Shown: positions 52,312 to 61,194, counted from the first letter of the stretch. The stretch: 64,000 nucleotides of DNA from Streptomyces cinnamoneus (GCF_014650495.1 NZ_BMVB01000001.1:228003-292002); one strand, 5' to 3'. Notes: a model not told the origin generated them from the sequence alone. Made by a program: numbers and translations.

Positions 52312-52986
52312 TCAGGGGAGCTGCCAGTCCACCGGCGCCGAACCCTGCCGCGCCAGCAGGTCGTTGGCCCGGCTGAACGGCCGCGAGCCGAAGAAGCCGC
52401 GGTCCGCCGACATGGGCGAGGGGTGGGCGGACTCCACGCACGGGATGCCGCCCAGCAGCGGGCGCACATTCCGGGCGTCCCGCCCCCACAGCACGGCGAC
52501 CATCGGCTTGCCGCGTTCGACCAGCGCACGGATCGCCTGCTCGGTGACCTCCTCCCACCCCTTGCCGCGGTGTGCGGCGGGCTTGCGGGGGGCCGTGGTC
52601 AGCGCCCTGTTGAGCAGGAGCACGCCCTGCCGGGTCCACGGCGTCAGGTCGCCGTTGGAGGGCCGGGGCAGCCCGAGGTCGGTGTGCAGCTCCCGGTATA
52701 TGTTCTCCAGGCTCCCCGGCAGCGGGCGCACCTCGGGCGCCACGGAGAAGCTCAGGCCCACCGCGTGCCCGGGGGTGGGGTAGGGGTCCTGACCGACGAT
52801 CAGCACTCTTACGTCGTCGAACGGTTGCTGGAACGCCCGCAGGACGTTCGCGCCCGAGGGCAGGTACGTACGGCCCGCGGCGATCTCGGCGCGCAGGAAG
52901 TCGCCCATCGCGGCGATCCGCCCGGCCACCGGCTCCAGCGCCTTGGCCCAGCCCGGTTCGACGATCTCGTTCAAGGGTCTAGCCAC
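52312..52986 (-). CDS. ung: Uracil-DNA glycosylase, family 1
   Basis: A 224-aa DNA-repair enzyme that removes uracil from DNA. All family 1 motifs are present: the water-activating loop [18 protein letters not shown] near residue 65, LLLNRALTT (uracil Asn) near 123, [10 protein letters not shown] near 165, and the Leu-intercalation loop [14 protein letters not shown] near 188. In the last, MSADRG takes the place of the more common LSAYRG. GTG 52986 is the start. Confidence 0.96.
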   Translation of the reverse strand: MARPLNEIVEPGWAKALEPVAGRIAAMGDFLRAEIAAGRTYLPSGANVLRAFQQPFDDVRVLIVGQDPYPTPGHAVGLSFSVAPEVRPLPGSLENIYRELHTDLGLPRPSNGDLTPWTRQGVLLLNRALTTAPRKPAAHRGKGWEEVTEQAIRALVERGKPMVAVLWGRDARNVRPLLGGIPCVESAHPSPMSADRGFFGSRPFSRANDLLARQGSAPVDWQLP

Positions 52987-53099
52987 GGAGCGTCACTCTA
53001 CTGGCTCAGCCCGTGCCCGTACGAACGCGCCGGTGAGGCCCCGGACGGGCAGGGCCCGTGGCCGGCCCGGGCCCCACCGCCCCTTGCGGTCCCGCCGTG

Positions 53100-54242
53100 T
53101 CAGACGGCCCAGCCGTACTGGTCCGGGGTGCGCGCCTCGGCGCCGAGCGCGTGCGCGGCGCGGCGGGCCCAGTAGGGGTCGCGCAGCAGCTCGCGGCCGA
53201 GCAGGACCGCGTCCGCCTCGCCGTTCGCCACGATCTTCTCGGCCTGCCCGGGCTCGGTGATCAGGCCCACCGCGGCCACCGGCAGGCCGGCCTCGTCCTT
53301 GACCCGCTGGGCGAACGGGACCTGGTAGCCCGGCCCCACGGGGATGCGGGCCCCGGGTGCCATGCCGCCGCTGGAGACGTCGAGGAGGTCGACGCCGTGG
53401 GCCTTCAGCTCCCGCGCGAGACGTACGGTGTCGTCGCCGGTCCAGCCCTCGCGGTCGTCCTCGGTGTTCTCCGTCAGCCAGTCGGTGGCCGAGACGCGGA
53501 AGAGCACCGGCAGCTCCTCGGGCCACTGGGCGCGGACGGCGTCCACGACCTCCAGTGCGAGGCGGATGCGGTTCTCGAACGAGCCGCCGTACTCGTCGGT
53601 GCGGTGGTTGCTGTGGGGCGAGAGGAACTCGTGGATGAGGTAGCCGTGGGCGCCGTGGACCTCGACGACCTCGAAGCCGGCCTGGCGTGCGCGGCGCGCG
53701 GCGGCGCCGAACTGGGCGACTGTCTCCTTGATCTGTTCGGCCGTCAGCTCGCGGGGGACGGGGTGGCCGTCCTTGAAGGGCAGCGGGCTCGGGCCGACCG
53801 GCTGCCAGCCCTCCTCCGGACCGACCGGCTCGCCGCCGCGCCAGGGCCGGTCGGTGGCCGCCTTGCGGCCGGCGTGCGCGATCTGGATGCCGGGCACCGT
53901 GCCCTGCTCCTTGAGGAACGTGGTGATGCCGCGCAGCGCCTCGGCCTGGGTGTCGTTCCAGATGCCCAGGTCGGCCGGGCTGATCCGGCCCTCGGGGCTG
54001 ACGGCGCTCGCCTCGACCAGGATCAGGCCGGTGCCGCCGGCGGCCCGGGCGGTGTAGTGCGCGAAGTGCCAGTCGTTGGCCACCCCCGCGTTCGGCCCGA
54101 ACACCTCGGCCGAGTACTGGCACATCGGCGCCATCCAGACGCGGTTGGGCAGGGTGAGTGACCGCAGGGTGTACGGCTGGAACAGGTGGCTCACGACAGG
54201 CTCCGTTTCGGGATCGGGCGCGCTCGGCTTCGTCCTGCTCAT
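53100..54242 (-). CDS. Old yellow enzyme-family NADH:flavin oxidoreductase (YqjM type)
   Basis: A 380-aa FMN enzyme that reduces activated double bonds with NAD(P)H. The TIM barrel starts SHLFQPYTLRSLTLPNRVWM. The YqjM-type residues are APMCQYSA (Cys near residue 40), HAGRKAATDRPW near 122, the catalytic-loop HGAHGYLIHEFLSPHSNHRT near 195, and GSFENRIRLALEVVDAVR. LLGRELLRDPYW lies in the C-terminal phosphate-binding end. ATG 54242 adds 17 residues before the usual GTG start VSHLFQ. Divergent from an ArsR gene across a repeat-rich 174-bp region, so it is probably controlled by it. Confidence 0.94.
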   Translation of the reverse strand: MSRTKPSAPDPETEPVVSHLFQPYTLRSLTLPNRVWMAPMCQYSAEVFGPNAGVANDWHFAHYTARAAGGTGLILVEASAVSPEGRISPADLGIWNDTQAEALRGITTFLKEQGTVPGIQIAHAGRKAATDRPWRGGEPVGPEEGWQPVGPSPLPFKDGHPVPRELTAEQIKETVAQFGAAARRARQAGFEVVEVHGAHGYLIHEFLSPHSNHRTDEYGGSFENRIRLALEVVDAVRAQWPEELPVLFRVSATDWLTENTEDDREGWTGDDTVRLARELKAHGVDLLDVSSGGMAPGARIPVGPGYQVPFAQRVKDEAGLPVAAVGLITEPGQAEKIVANGEADAVLLGRELLRDPYWARRAAHALGAEARTPDQYGWAV

Positions 54243-54250
54243 ACGATAAC

Positions 54251-54342
54251 CCTCGTACTACGACACCTGTCAAACTACGAAGGGCATCGAACTATGAAAG
54301 GTGTCAAACTATGAAGGGTGTCGAACTACGAGGATCCTCGTA
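54251..54342. promoter_or_regulatory. Array of 17-bp repeats and a 16-bp palindrome between OYE and ArsR genes
   Basis: Four adjacent 17-bp units of consensus TGTCRAACTAYGAAGGG occupy 54268-54335, and a degenerate fifth precedes them at 54251-54267. The last unit runs into the perfect palindrome TACGAGGATCCTCGTA (54327-54342). The half-site CCTCGTAC recurs at 54251-54258. The array fills the region between the divergent genes and is much more AT-rich than its flanks. It is probably the operator of the ArsR-type regulator. Confidence 0.7.
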
Positions 54343-54416
54343 CCATGGGTGCCCCGAAGCACTCCCCGGCTTTCGACGAAGCCCGAGCCGACGACGAAGC
54401 CGACGAAGGAGCCGTC

Positions 54417-54788
54417 ATGACGACGCGGACGAGCCGCGCCCTCGATCACCCCGCGCGCGAGGAGATCCGCCTCGAAGGCGTGCTGCACGCCTTCTCCGAC
54501 CCCATGCGGCTGTTGATCGTGCGCGCCCTGGCCGCCGAGGCGGAAGCGGCGCAGTCCTGCTCGGTCTTCGACCTCCCCGTCAGTAAATCCACCCTCACGC
54601 ACCACTTCCGGGTGCTCCGCGAGAACGGCGTGATCAACCAGATCTACCGGGGGACGGCCAAGATGAACTCGCTGCGCCGCGACGACCTCGACGCGCTCTT
54701 CCCCGGCCTGCTCGACAGCGTCCTCACCGCCTACGCCTCCCAGAGCGCCCGCATCGGCGACGGCAGGGACCAGGCCGCCGAAGGCTGA
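54417..54788 (+). CDS. ArsR-family winged-helix transcriptional regulator
   Basis: A 123-aa small regulator. The winged helix is at about residues 20-95: HAFSDPMRLLIVRALAAE, the recognition helix KSTLTHHFRVLRENGVINQI and the wing RGTAKMNSLRRDD. No Cys pair of the metal-binding ArsR type is present: the single Cys is in AQSCSVFDL, so it may sense an organic ligand or redox state. ATG 54417 follows GAAGGAG; ATG 54345, next to the palindrome, is possible. It is divergent from the OYE gene that it probably represses. Confidence 0.9.
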   Translation: MTTRTSRALDHPAREEIRLEGVLHAFSDPMRLLIVRALAAEAEAAQSCSVFDLPVSKSTLTHHFRVLRENGVINQIYRGTAKMNSLRRDDLDALFPGLLDSVLTAYASQSARIGDGRDQAAEG

Positions 54789-54842
54789 GCGGCAGGGGCC
54801 GGCCCCGCGAGGACCGAGGGGCGGCGGCCGTCGCGGCGGGCG

Positions 54843-56183
54843 TCAGCCGGTGCGGCGGGCCGCCGTGAGCAGCCCGTTCCAGTCGGGGATCTTCACCGTC
54901 CCCCGGCCCAGCCGCCGCCCGAGCGCGGCCTCCGCCGCCTCGATCCCCAGCCAGCCCGGCCACTGCACCGGCTCCTGCCCCGCGCTGCGCAGTGCCGCCA
55001 GCGGGTCCGGCGGCAGCCGCCGTGCCGCCAGGGCGTCGGCGTCGGCGAGCAGGGAGGCCACCGTCTCCTTGGCGCACGAACGATTGGTGCCGATCACCCC
55101 GGTCGGCCCGCGCTTGATCCAGCCCGCGACGTACTCGCCCGGGGAGGGAACGCCCTCGCGCAGCACCCGTCCCCGATCGTTGGGGACCGTCCCGCGCTCC
55201 GCGTCGAACGGAAGCCCCGCGATCGGCACGCCCCGGTACCCCACCGACCGTAGCACCAGCTGTGCCTCGATCTCCTCGAACTGCCCCGTGCCCCGCACGC
55301 CGCCGTGCCCGTCCGGCACGGTCCGTTCGAACCGCACCGCCCGTACGGCGTCGTCGCCGAGCAGCGCGACGGGCCGCAGGAAGAACCGCAGCCGGATCCG
55401 CCGCCCGCCCGCGCGCGGGGGCTGCGCGGCCCAGCCCTGCAGCACCTCCACATTGCGCCGGACGGCCCCGGGCAGGCCCGAGGGGTCCGCCCACGCCGGG
55501 TCCAGGGCCGCCTCCTCCCGCCGTACGAGCGCCCGGGCGTCCGGCAGCGCCCCCAGCTCGCGCAGCTCCTTCGTGGTGAACTTGGCCTGCGCCGGACCGC
55601 GCCGGCCCACCATGTGGATGTCCGTCACCCGGCTGGCCGCCAGGGCCGCCAGCGCCGCGTCGGGCACGTCGGTGGGCCGCAGCTCCTCCGCGCCGCGCGC
55701 CAGGACCCGGGCCACGTCGACCGCCACGTTGCCCACCCCGATGACGACGGCGGACCGCGCCCCCAGGACGAAGCCGCCCGGCGCCGCATCCGGGTGAGCG
55801 CTGTACCAGGAGACGAACTCGGTGGCCGAGAAGCTGCCCGGAAGGTCCTCGCCCGGGACGCCCAGGCGCCGGTCGGCCGCCGCGCCCACGCAGTAGACGA
55901 CGGCGTGGTAGAGGTCCAGCAACCGCTTCGGGTGAAGCCCTTCGCCCACCCGGACGTTGCCGAGGAAGGTCACGTCCGGGTGCTCCAGGGCCTCGCGGAG
56001 GTTGTTCTGCAGCGACTTGATCTTCTCGTGGTCCGGCGCCACCCCGTAGCGCACCAGCCCGTACGGGCACGGCAGCCGGTCCAGCACGTCCACCCGCATA
56101 CCGGGGACGGCCTGCTGCTGCACCAGGGCCTGTGCGGTGTAGACGCCGCTGGGCCCGGATCCGACGACTGCGACTCGAAGCAC
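54843..56183 (-). CDS. Adrenodoxin/ferredoxin-NADP reductase-type FAD protein
   Basis: A 446-aa reductase of the FprA/adrenodoxin-reductase family that passes electrons from NADPH to ferredoxin, for example for P450s. The FAD Rossmann site is VAVVGSGPSGVYTAQAL near residue 4. PYGLVRYGVAPDHEKIK near 40 and the NADPH site VIGVGNVAVDVARVL near 145 follow. VGRRGPAQAKFTTKEL near 190 and the C-terminal AGWIKRGPTGVIGTNRSCA near 340 are hallmarks. GTG 56183 follows GGAAGGAG. No ferredoxin or P450 gene is adjacent. Confidence 0.94.
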   Translation of the reverse strand: MLRVAVVGSGPSGVYTAQALVQQQAVPGMRVDVLDRLPCPYGLVRYGVAPDHEKIKSLQNNLREALEHPDVTFLGNVRVGEGLHPKRLLDLYHAVVYCVGAAADRRLGVPGEDLPGSFSATEFVSWYSAHPDAAPGGFVLGARSAVVIGVGNVAVDVARVLARGAEELRPTDVPDAALAALAASRVTDIHMVGRRGPAQAKFTTKELRELGALPDARALVRREEAALDPAWADPSGLPGAVRRNVEVLQGWAAQPPRAGGRRIRLRFFLRPVALLGDDAVRAVRFERTVPDGHGGVRGTGQFEEIEAQLVLRSVGYRGVPIAGLPFDAERGTVPNDRGRVLREGVPSPGEYVAGWIKRGPTGVIGTNRSCAKETVASLLADADALAARRLPPDPLAALRSAGQEPVQWPGWLGIEAAEAALGRRLGRGTVKIPDWNGLLTAARRTG

Positions 56184-56348
56184 GGGGGGCTCCTTCCGCG
56201 AGTGCGTCCAGGATCCCACCGGGAAGCGGGTTCCGGGAGGTGCGGCGTCCGATTGCGCGCAAACGGCGGATGGCGGATGGCGGACGGAGGACGGAGGGCG
56301 GAGGGCGGCCCGAAGACCGGGCGGCGGCCTCCCGTCGGGGCGGACGGC

Positions 56349-56966
56349 CTACAGGCCGGGCGGCGGGGGCTCGTCGCCGGGCGGGAAGCCGAGCTCCCAT
56401 GCGAGCCCGTAGCGCTGGAACAGCTCCGCCCGCAGCCGCTCGGCCGGCATCGGCGCCCCCGGCAGCAGGATCGCCACGACCGCGCCCATCAACTGGGCCC
56501 GCAGCAGCCGGTAGTCGCCCTCGGGGTCGGCGGAGCCGTAGGACGCCACCGTCCCGCGCAGCAGGGCTGCCAGACGCTGCTGCTCAGGGCACTGGATGAA
56601 CCCCTCCGCGGTCAGGATTCCGGCCATGTGGGTGCGCATGAGCCGGGGCCGTCGGTGCGCGAGCCCCAGGATCGCGTCGATCCCACGGGCCAGCAGCTCC
56701 CGTCCGTCCCGCGTGCGCGGCTCGCGCTCCAGCCGGGACGCCAGCTCCACGTGCATCAGCCGGTGCACCGCGGCCTGCAGCAACTGCCGCTTGCCGGGGA
56801 AGTAGTACGAGACCAGACCGCGCGCCGCACCGGCCCGGTCCGCGATGTCCGCCAGCGTCGTCGCCTCGTAGCCGCGCTCGTCCACCAGCTCGACGGTCGC
56901 CTGCAACAGCCGCTCGCGGGAACGGCGGCGCAACTCCTCGTTGGCCGCCGCGCTGCGCGGTGACAT
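56349..56966 (-). CDS. TetR-family transcriptional regulator
   Basis: A 205-aa regulator. The N-terminal helix-turn-helix at about residues 15-60 reads RLLQATVELVDERGYEATTL then ADIADRAGAARGLVSYYFPG. The C-terminal ligand-binding domain (about 70-200) is variable. ATG 56966 follows GGAGA. The palindrome TGGCTGCGAGCCA, 23 bp upstream, is a likely autoregulatory site. The regulated target is not evident; uppP upstream is on the same strand. Confidence 0.92.
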   Translation of the reverse strand: MSPRSAAANEELRRRSRERLLQATVELVDERGYEATTLADIADRAGAARGLVSYYFPGKRQLLQAAVHRLMHVELASRLEREPRTRDGRELLARGIDAILGLAHRRPRLMRTHMAGILTAEGFIQCPEQQRLAALLRGTVASYGSADPEGDYRLLRAQLMGAVVAILLPGAPMPAERLRAELFQRYGLAWELGFPPGDEPPPPGL

Positions 56967-56988
56967 GCGATTAATCTCCTGCGTTGAC

Positions 56989-57001
56989 TGGCTGCGAGCC
57001 A
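56989..57001. promoter_or_regulatory. TetR auto-operator candidate
   Basis: TGGCTGCGAGCCA is a perfect 5-3-5 palindrome 23-35 bp before the TetR start codon. It is bordered by TTGACT and TATACT, which are AT-rich promoter-like elements though not at canonical spacing (13 bp). Confidence 0.5.
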
Positions 57002-57056
57002 ATATACTCAGGGGGTGACCGGTTGTCCTGCCCTGCGCGGGGCACTGTGCCGGTAT

Positions 57057-57108
57057 GTCCGCCGATGTCGGGCGGCGCGGGGGACCGTCCGACATCGGCG
57101 GACTTTTT
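57057..57108 (+). terminator. Strong intrinsic terminator, 15-bp stem plus five T residues on the + strand
   Basis: GTCCGCCGATGTCGG (57057-57071) and CCGACATCGGCGGAC (57089-57103) are exact complements with a 17-nt loop, followed by TTTTT (57104-57108) on the + strand. The neighbouring genes both read on the minus strand: uppP ends 16 bp to the right and tetR starts to the left. It can stop uppP transcription as a hairpin, but its T-tract serves + strand transcripts, for which no gene is annotated. Confidence 0.8.
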
Positions 57109-57123
57109 CGTGAACCGCTCTGC

Positions 57124-57996
57124 TCAGCCCGCGAGTTCACCCGCGTGCGGGGCGAGGACGCCCGCCCCGACCAGGGCGAGGAGCAGCAGGCCCAGCAGGA
57201 TGCGGTAGATCACGAACGGCATGAAGCTCTTGCTGGAAATGAAGCGCATGAACCATGCGATGACGGCGTATCCGACGACGAAGGCGATGACGGTGGCGAA
57301 GGCCGTCTGCGGCCACGCCGTGTGCCCCTTTCCCGCGTCCTTGAGCTCGAAGAGGCCGGAAGCGAGGACGGCCGGGACGGCCAGCAGGAAGGAGTAACGG
57401 GCCGCCGCCTCACGGGTGTAGCCGATCAGCAGCCCCCCGCTGATGGTCGCGCCCGACCGCGAGACGCCGGGGATCAGCGCCATGGCCTGGCACATGCCGA
57501 AGACCAGCCCGTCCTTCGTGTCGAGGCGCGTGAGGTCCTTGCGCTGCGCGGCCGCGCGGTGCCGGCCGCCCGTCTCGTCGCGCGCCGCCAGACGGTCGGC
57601 GATGCCGAGGACGACGCCCATGACCACCAAGGTCGTCGCGATCAGCCGCAGATCGCGGAACGGGCCCTCGATCGCGTCCTTGAGCGCCAGGCCGAGCACG
57701 CCGATCGGGATCGAGCCGACGATCACCAGCCAGCCCATCGTGGCGTCGTGGTCCCCGCGTATCCGCCGGTCCCACAGCGACCTGAACCATGCGCCGACGA
57801 TGCGTGCGATGTCCTTGCGGAAGTAGATGAGGACGGCGGCCTCGGTGCCGATCTGCGTGATCGCGGTGAACGCCGCGCCGGGGTCCTGCCAGTCGGCGAA
57901 GGCGGCGGTCAGCCGCAGGTGCGCGCTGGAGGAGACCGGGAGGAACTCCGTCAGCCCCTGGACGAGACCCAGCACGAAGGATTCGAACCAGCTCAT
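57124..57996 (-). CDS. uppP: Undecaprenyl-diphosphate phosphatase (UppP/BacA)
   Basis: A 290-aa integral membrane enzyme that recycles the lipid carrier for cell-wall synthesis and gives bacitracin tolerance. The first conserved motif is GLVQGLTEFLPVSSSAHL near residues 9-27 and the second is ALIPGVSRSGATISGGLLIG near 172-190, carrying the catalytic Glu and Arg/Ser. About eight hydrophobic segments are seen. A basic segment, RLAARDETGGRHRAAAQRKD, forms a loop near 140. ATG 57996 is the start; a longer start at 58038 is possible. Confidence 0.95.
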   Translation of the reverse strand: MSWFESFVLGLVQGLTEFLPVSSSAHLRLTAAFADWQDPGAAFTAITQIGTEAAVLIYFRKDIARIVGAWFRSLWDRRIRGDHDATMGWLVIVGSIPIGVLGLALKDAIEGPFRDLRLIATTLVVMGVVLGIADRLAARDETGGRHRAAAQRKDLTRLDTKDGLVFGMCQAMALIPGVSRSGATISGGLLIGYTREAAARYSFLLAVPAVLASGLFELKDAGKGHTAWPQTAFATVIAFVVGYAVIAWFMRFISSKSFMPFVIYRILLGLLLLALVGAGVLAPHAGELAG

Positions 57997-58186
57997 GAAG
58001 TCTGCGCCATCCAAGTCATGGTGTCGGCCGGCCGGCATCCCGTCCGGGCGGTGACATGCGTGTGGTCAGGCAGATCATGACGCGGTGTGCGGCCGTGCGG
58101 GCCTCGCGTGTCCGTACATGTCAGTACAGGACGACGAGGCGTTGGCCGACTATTCACTCACCGTGTGCGTCCCTGTCGGGGAGGGT

Positions 58187-58906
58187 TCACGAGTCGGCGC
58201 GGCCACCCGGCCGTCGCAGCTGCGGCCTGCGGCGCCAGGCCACCACTACGGCCGCCAGGCCGGTGAGCGCGATGAAGGCCGTCGCGGCGAGGAAGACGGG
58301 CGAGGTGGGCGACGCCGCGTGACTTCCCGCGACCACGTACGCCGCGGTGTTGGGCACGCTGCCCAGCCCCGTCGCCAGGAGGAAGGGCACCCACCCCATC
58401 CGCGACACCGCGGCGCAGTAGTTGGCGGCGGCGAACGGCACGGCGGGGAAGAGCCGCAGTGCCAGCATCGAGCGGAACCCGTGCCGGCTCAGCTGCCGGT
58501 CGGCGGCCTGCAGCCATCGCCCCCGCAGCAACGGACGCAGGGCGTCCTGCCCCAGCAGCCGGCCCAGGCCGAAGGCTATGCCCGCGCCCAGCACCGTGCC
58601 CGCGACGGCCGACGCCGTCCCGAGCGGGGCGCCGAACAGCGCCCCCGCCGCGACGTTGAGCACCGGCCGCGGGACGAAGGCCGCCGTGCACAGGCCGTAC
58701 GCGACGGCGAACAACACCACCGCCGTACCCCCGGACAGCTGCGGAGGCCAGCCCCCGGCGAGCAACCGCTCCGGACGGCAGAGCACCACGGCCGCCACCG
58801 CACCGCCGAGCAACGCGACGAGCAGCCCCAGCCGGGCCCACGGCGAGAGCAACGCGCGCAGGCAGCGCTCGGCGGGACCGGGGGATGGCGCGGCGGTATC
58901 GAGCAT
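58187..58906 (-). CDS. TVP38/TMEM64-family (VTT domain) membrane protein
   Basis: A 239-aa protein with an N-terminal membrane segment (about residues 25-45) and a VTT/SNARE-associated domain: FVPRPVLNVAAGALFGAPLG near 78, GAGIAFGLGRLLG near 110, LRLFPAVPFAAANYCAAVS near 150 and a C-terminal segment. Members are distant relatives of DedA and are thought to act on lipids or their movement. Co-directional with uppP upstream; 169 bp separate its stop from the uppP start and hold no supported gene. Confidence 0.88.
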   Translation of the reverse strand: MLDTAAPSPGPAERCLRALLSPWARLGLLVALLGGAVAAVVLCRPERLLAGGWPPQLSGGTAVVLFAVAYGLCTAAFVPRPVLNVAAGALFGAPLGTASAVAGTVLGAGIAFGLGRLLGQDALRPLLRGRWLQAADRQLSRHGFRSMLALRLFPAVPFAAANYCAAVSRMGWVPFLLATGLGSVPNTAAYVVAGSHAASPTSPVFLAATAFIALTGLAAVVVAWRRRPQLRRPGGRADS

Positions 58907-59120
58907 CGAAGGAGCGTAACCGACAGCGCTGTAGGGCCGATGTGATGTCACGGAGACGGTACGGAACCAGAAGCGAACGGTCACTTTTCCGTCGCCCTCC
59001 GCCGGACGCAGCCGGAGGCGGAACGTCCGTAGCGGGAAAACCATTCGACGCTTCCGGGGGCGTGGGCGAGCATCGAAGCATGTGCCGGGGCAGCCACTCG
59101 GAGAGGTCGTAGAGGGAGTC

Positions 59121-60344
59121 ATGCCCCAGCAGGCGTACGTACGCACCAAACCCCACGTCAACGTCGGTACGCTCGGCCACCACCGCCACGGCAAGACCAC
59201 CCTGACCGCCGCCGTCACCGACGTCCTCGGCCGCCGCGGCACCGCCCGCGGCGTCCCCGTCCACCGCATCGACCGGGCACCGGAGGAAGCGGCCCTGGGT
59301 GGCTCCGTCCACATCGCGCACGTCGCCTACGAGACGGACACCCGCCACTACGCGCACGCCGACCTGCCCGGTCACCCCCGCTTCACCGGGAACGTGCTCA
59401 CGGGCGCCGCCGGGCTCGACGGCGCGATCCTCGTCGTCTCCGCGCTCGACGGGGTCATGCCGCAGACCGCCGAGCACCTGCTGCTCGCCCGCCACGCCGG
59501 CATCGGACACGTCGTCGTCGCGCTCACCCGGGCCGACGCCGGCCACCCCGACATCACCGGCCTCGTCGAGACGGACGTCCGCCGGCTGCTCACGGCCCAC
59601 GGCTACGACGGGCACCGCACTCCCGTCGTGCGGGTCTCCGCGCTGGGCGCCCTGCGGGGCGATCCCCGCTGGACCGCATCGGTCGAGGCGCTGCTGGACG
59701 CCGTGGACACCTACATCCCCACCCCCGTGCGCTACACGGAGGCCCCCTTCCTCCTGCCCGTCGAGCGCGTCCTCACCGTCCCGCGCCGCGGCACGGCCGT
59801 CACCGGCGTCGTCGAGCGCGGCACCGTCCGCCTGCGGGACCTCCTCGAACTGCCCGCGGGATTCGGGCTCACCCACGTCACCGGACTGGAGACCTTCGGC
59901 CGCACCATGGAGGTCGCGGAGGCCGGCGACCGGGTGGCGCTGTTGCTCAGGGGCGTGCAGGCCCAGCAGGTGCGCCGCGGGGACGCGCTCGCCGCGCCGG
60001 GCAGCGTCACGCCGCAGCGGCACTTCACCGCCCGGGCCCGCCTGCTGACCGCGGCCGAGGGCGGCCGGCGCACCCCCGTCCGTACCGGCTTCCGGGCCCA
60101 GTTCCACCTGCGCACCGCCGACGCGACCGGGGAGGTCGACCTCGGCCTGCACGGCACCGCCGGCCCGGGCCGCACCGTCGCCCTCAGGGTCGCGCTGGAC
60201 CGTCCGCTCCCGCTGCGGCCCGGCCTCCCCTTCGCGATCCGCGAAGGCCGTCGCACGGTCGGCGTCGGCACGGTGAGCGGCGTCCCGGGCGGAGCGGCGC
60301 GGGAAATCGGCACAATAGAGGGGTGGACGAACCCATACCCGTGA
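59121..60344 (+). CDS. tuf3: Divergent EF-Tu paralogue (Tuf3-like)
   Basis: A 407-aa protein with the three-domain EF-Tu layout. Some parts match closely: AYVRTKPHVNVGTLGHHRHG at residues 5-24, RHYAHADLPGHPRF near 75-88 and domain 2 FLLPVERVLTVPRRGTAVTG near 213. The GTPase motifs are altered: the P-loop is GHHRHGKT instead of GHVDHGKT, switch I reads GGSVHIAHV where GITIN(T/I)AHV is normal, and NKxD reads TRAD. The catalytic His of PGH is kept. It probably still binds nucleotide, but weaker or differently. Streptomyces species carry a minor divergent EF-Tu, and this fits that class. It overlaps the next gene by 22 bp. Confidence 0.88.
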   Translation: MPQQAYVRTKPHVNVGTLGHHRHGKTTLTAAVTDVLGRRGTARGVPVHRIDRAPEEAALGGSVHIAHVAYETDTRHYAHADLPGHPRFTGNVLTGAAGLDGAILVVSALDGVMPQTAEHLLLARHAGIGHVVVALTRADAGHPDITGLVETDVRRLLTAHGYDGHRTPVVRVSALGALRGDPRWTASVEALLDAVDTYIPTPVRYTEAPFLLPVERVLTVPRRGTAVTGVVERGTVRLRDLLELPAGFGLTHVTGLETFGRTMEVAEAGDRVALLLRGVQAQQVRRGDALAAPGSVTPQRHFTARARLLTAAEGGRRTPVRTGFRAQFHLRTADATGEVDLGLHGTAGPGRTVALRVALDRPLPLRPGLPFAIREGRRTVGVGTVSGVPGGAAREIGTIEGWTNPYP

Positions 60345-61168
60345 CCCGTGACGTCGACTGGGGCACCGCCAAGCTCATGCCCGACGTGGACCGGGCGCGG
60401 GCCTGGCTGCTCACCGTCGACGGCGCGCCCCAGTCGTACGTCGACCTCGACGACCCCACCGACCTCGAATTCGAGTACGCGCGCCGCATCGCGCACGTCC
60501 TGGACACGATCGCCGAGCCCGGCCGTCCGCTGGACCTGCTGCACCTGGGCGGCGGCGCCCTCACCCTGCCCCGCTACGCGGCGGCCACCCGCCCCGGTTC
60601 CCGGCAGCGGGTCGTGGAGGCGGACCGCGGCCTCATCGCCCTCGTCGGCGAGCACCTGCCGGTTCCGGACGGCTCCGGCATCGAGGTACGGGCGGGCGAC
60701 GCCCGGGCGGCACTGGAGGAGGCGCCCGACGCCAGCGCCGACGTCATCGTCGCGGACGTCTTCGGCGGTTCACGGGTGCCCGCGCACCTGACCTCCGTCG
60801 AGTACGCCCGTACCGCCGCGCGCGTGCTGCGCGCGGACGGCCATTACGCCGCCAACCTCGCCGACGGCGCACCGTTCGACTTCCTGCGCTCCCAGGTGGC
60901 CACGTTCGCGGCCGTCTTCGAGCACCTGTGCCTGATCGCCGAGCCCTCGATGCTCCGGGGGCGCCGCTTCGGCAACGCCGTGCTCGTGGCCGCGCACACC
61001 GAGCTGCCGCTGGCCGCCCTCGCCCGCCGCGCCGCGGCCGACGCCTTCCCGGCCCGGGTCGAGCACGGGGCGGCGCTGGACCGCTTCGCGGCCGGGGCGG
61101 TCCCGGTCGGCGACGTGCGGGCGGTGGCCTCGCCCGAGCCGCCGGGCGGCGCGTTCAGCGTGGGGTGA
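60323..61168 (+). CDS. Spermidine synthase-like methyltransferase-fold protein
   Basis: A 281-aa protein with the class I methyltransferase fold of spermidine synthases. Motif I is DLLHLGGGALTLPRYAA near residue 70, the acidic post-I loop is RVVEADRGLIALV near 95, and ADVIVADVFGGSRVPAHLTS near 140 is the catalytic loop region. It lacks the N-terminal strand domain typical of full synthases. Bacterial genomes contain many such fused or non-canonical homologues, so aminopropyl transfer is unproven. GTG 60323 lies inside the EF-Tu-like gene (22-bp overlap) and follows GAGGG, so it is probably co-translated. Confidence 0.85.
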   Translation: MDEPIPVTRDVDWGTAKLMPDVDRARAWLLTVDGAPQSYVDLDDPTDLEFEYARRIAHVLDTIAEPGRPLDLLHLGGGALTLPRYAAATRPGSRQRVVEADRGLIALVGEHLPVPDGSGIEVRAGDARAALEEAPDASADVIVADVFGGSRVPAHLTSVEYARTAARVLRADGHYAANLADGAPFDFLRSQVATFAAVFEHLCLIAEPSMLRGRRFGNAVLVAAHTELPLAALARRAAADAFPARVEHGAALDRFAAGAVPVGDVRAVASPEPPGGAFSVG

Positions 61169-61194
61169 CGGGCCGGCCGGGCAGCGGCGGGCCG

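Noticed and set aside
54251..54342. CRISPR array or transposon end at the 17-bp repeats
   Set aside because: Repeats are contiguous without spacers and lie between divergent regulator and target genes. No transposase is present.
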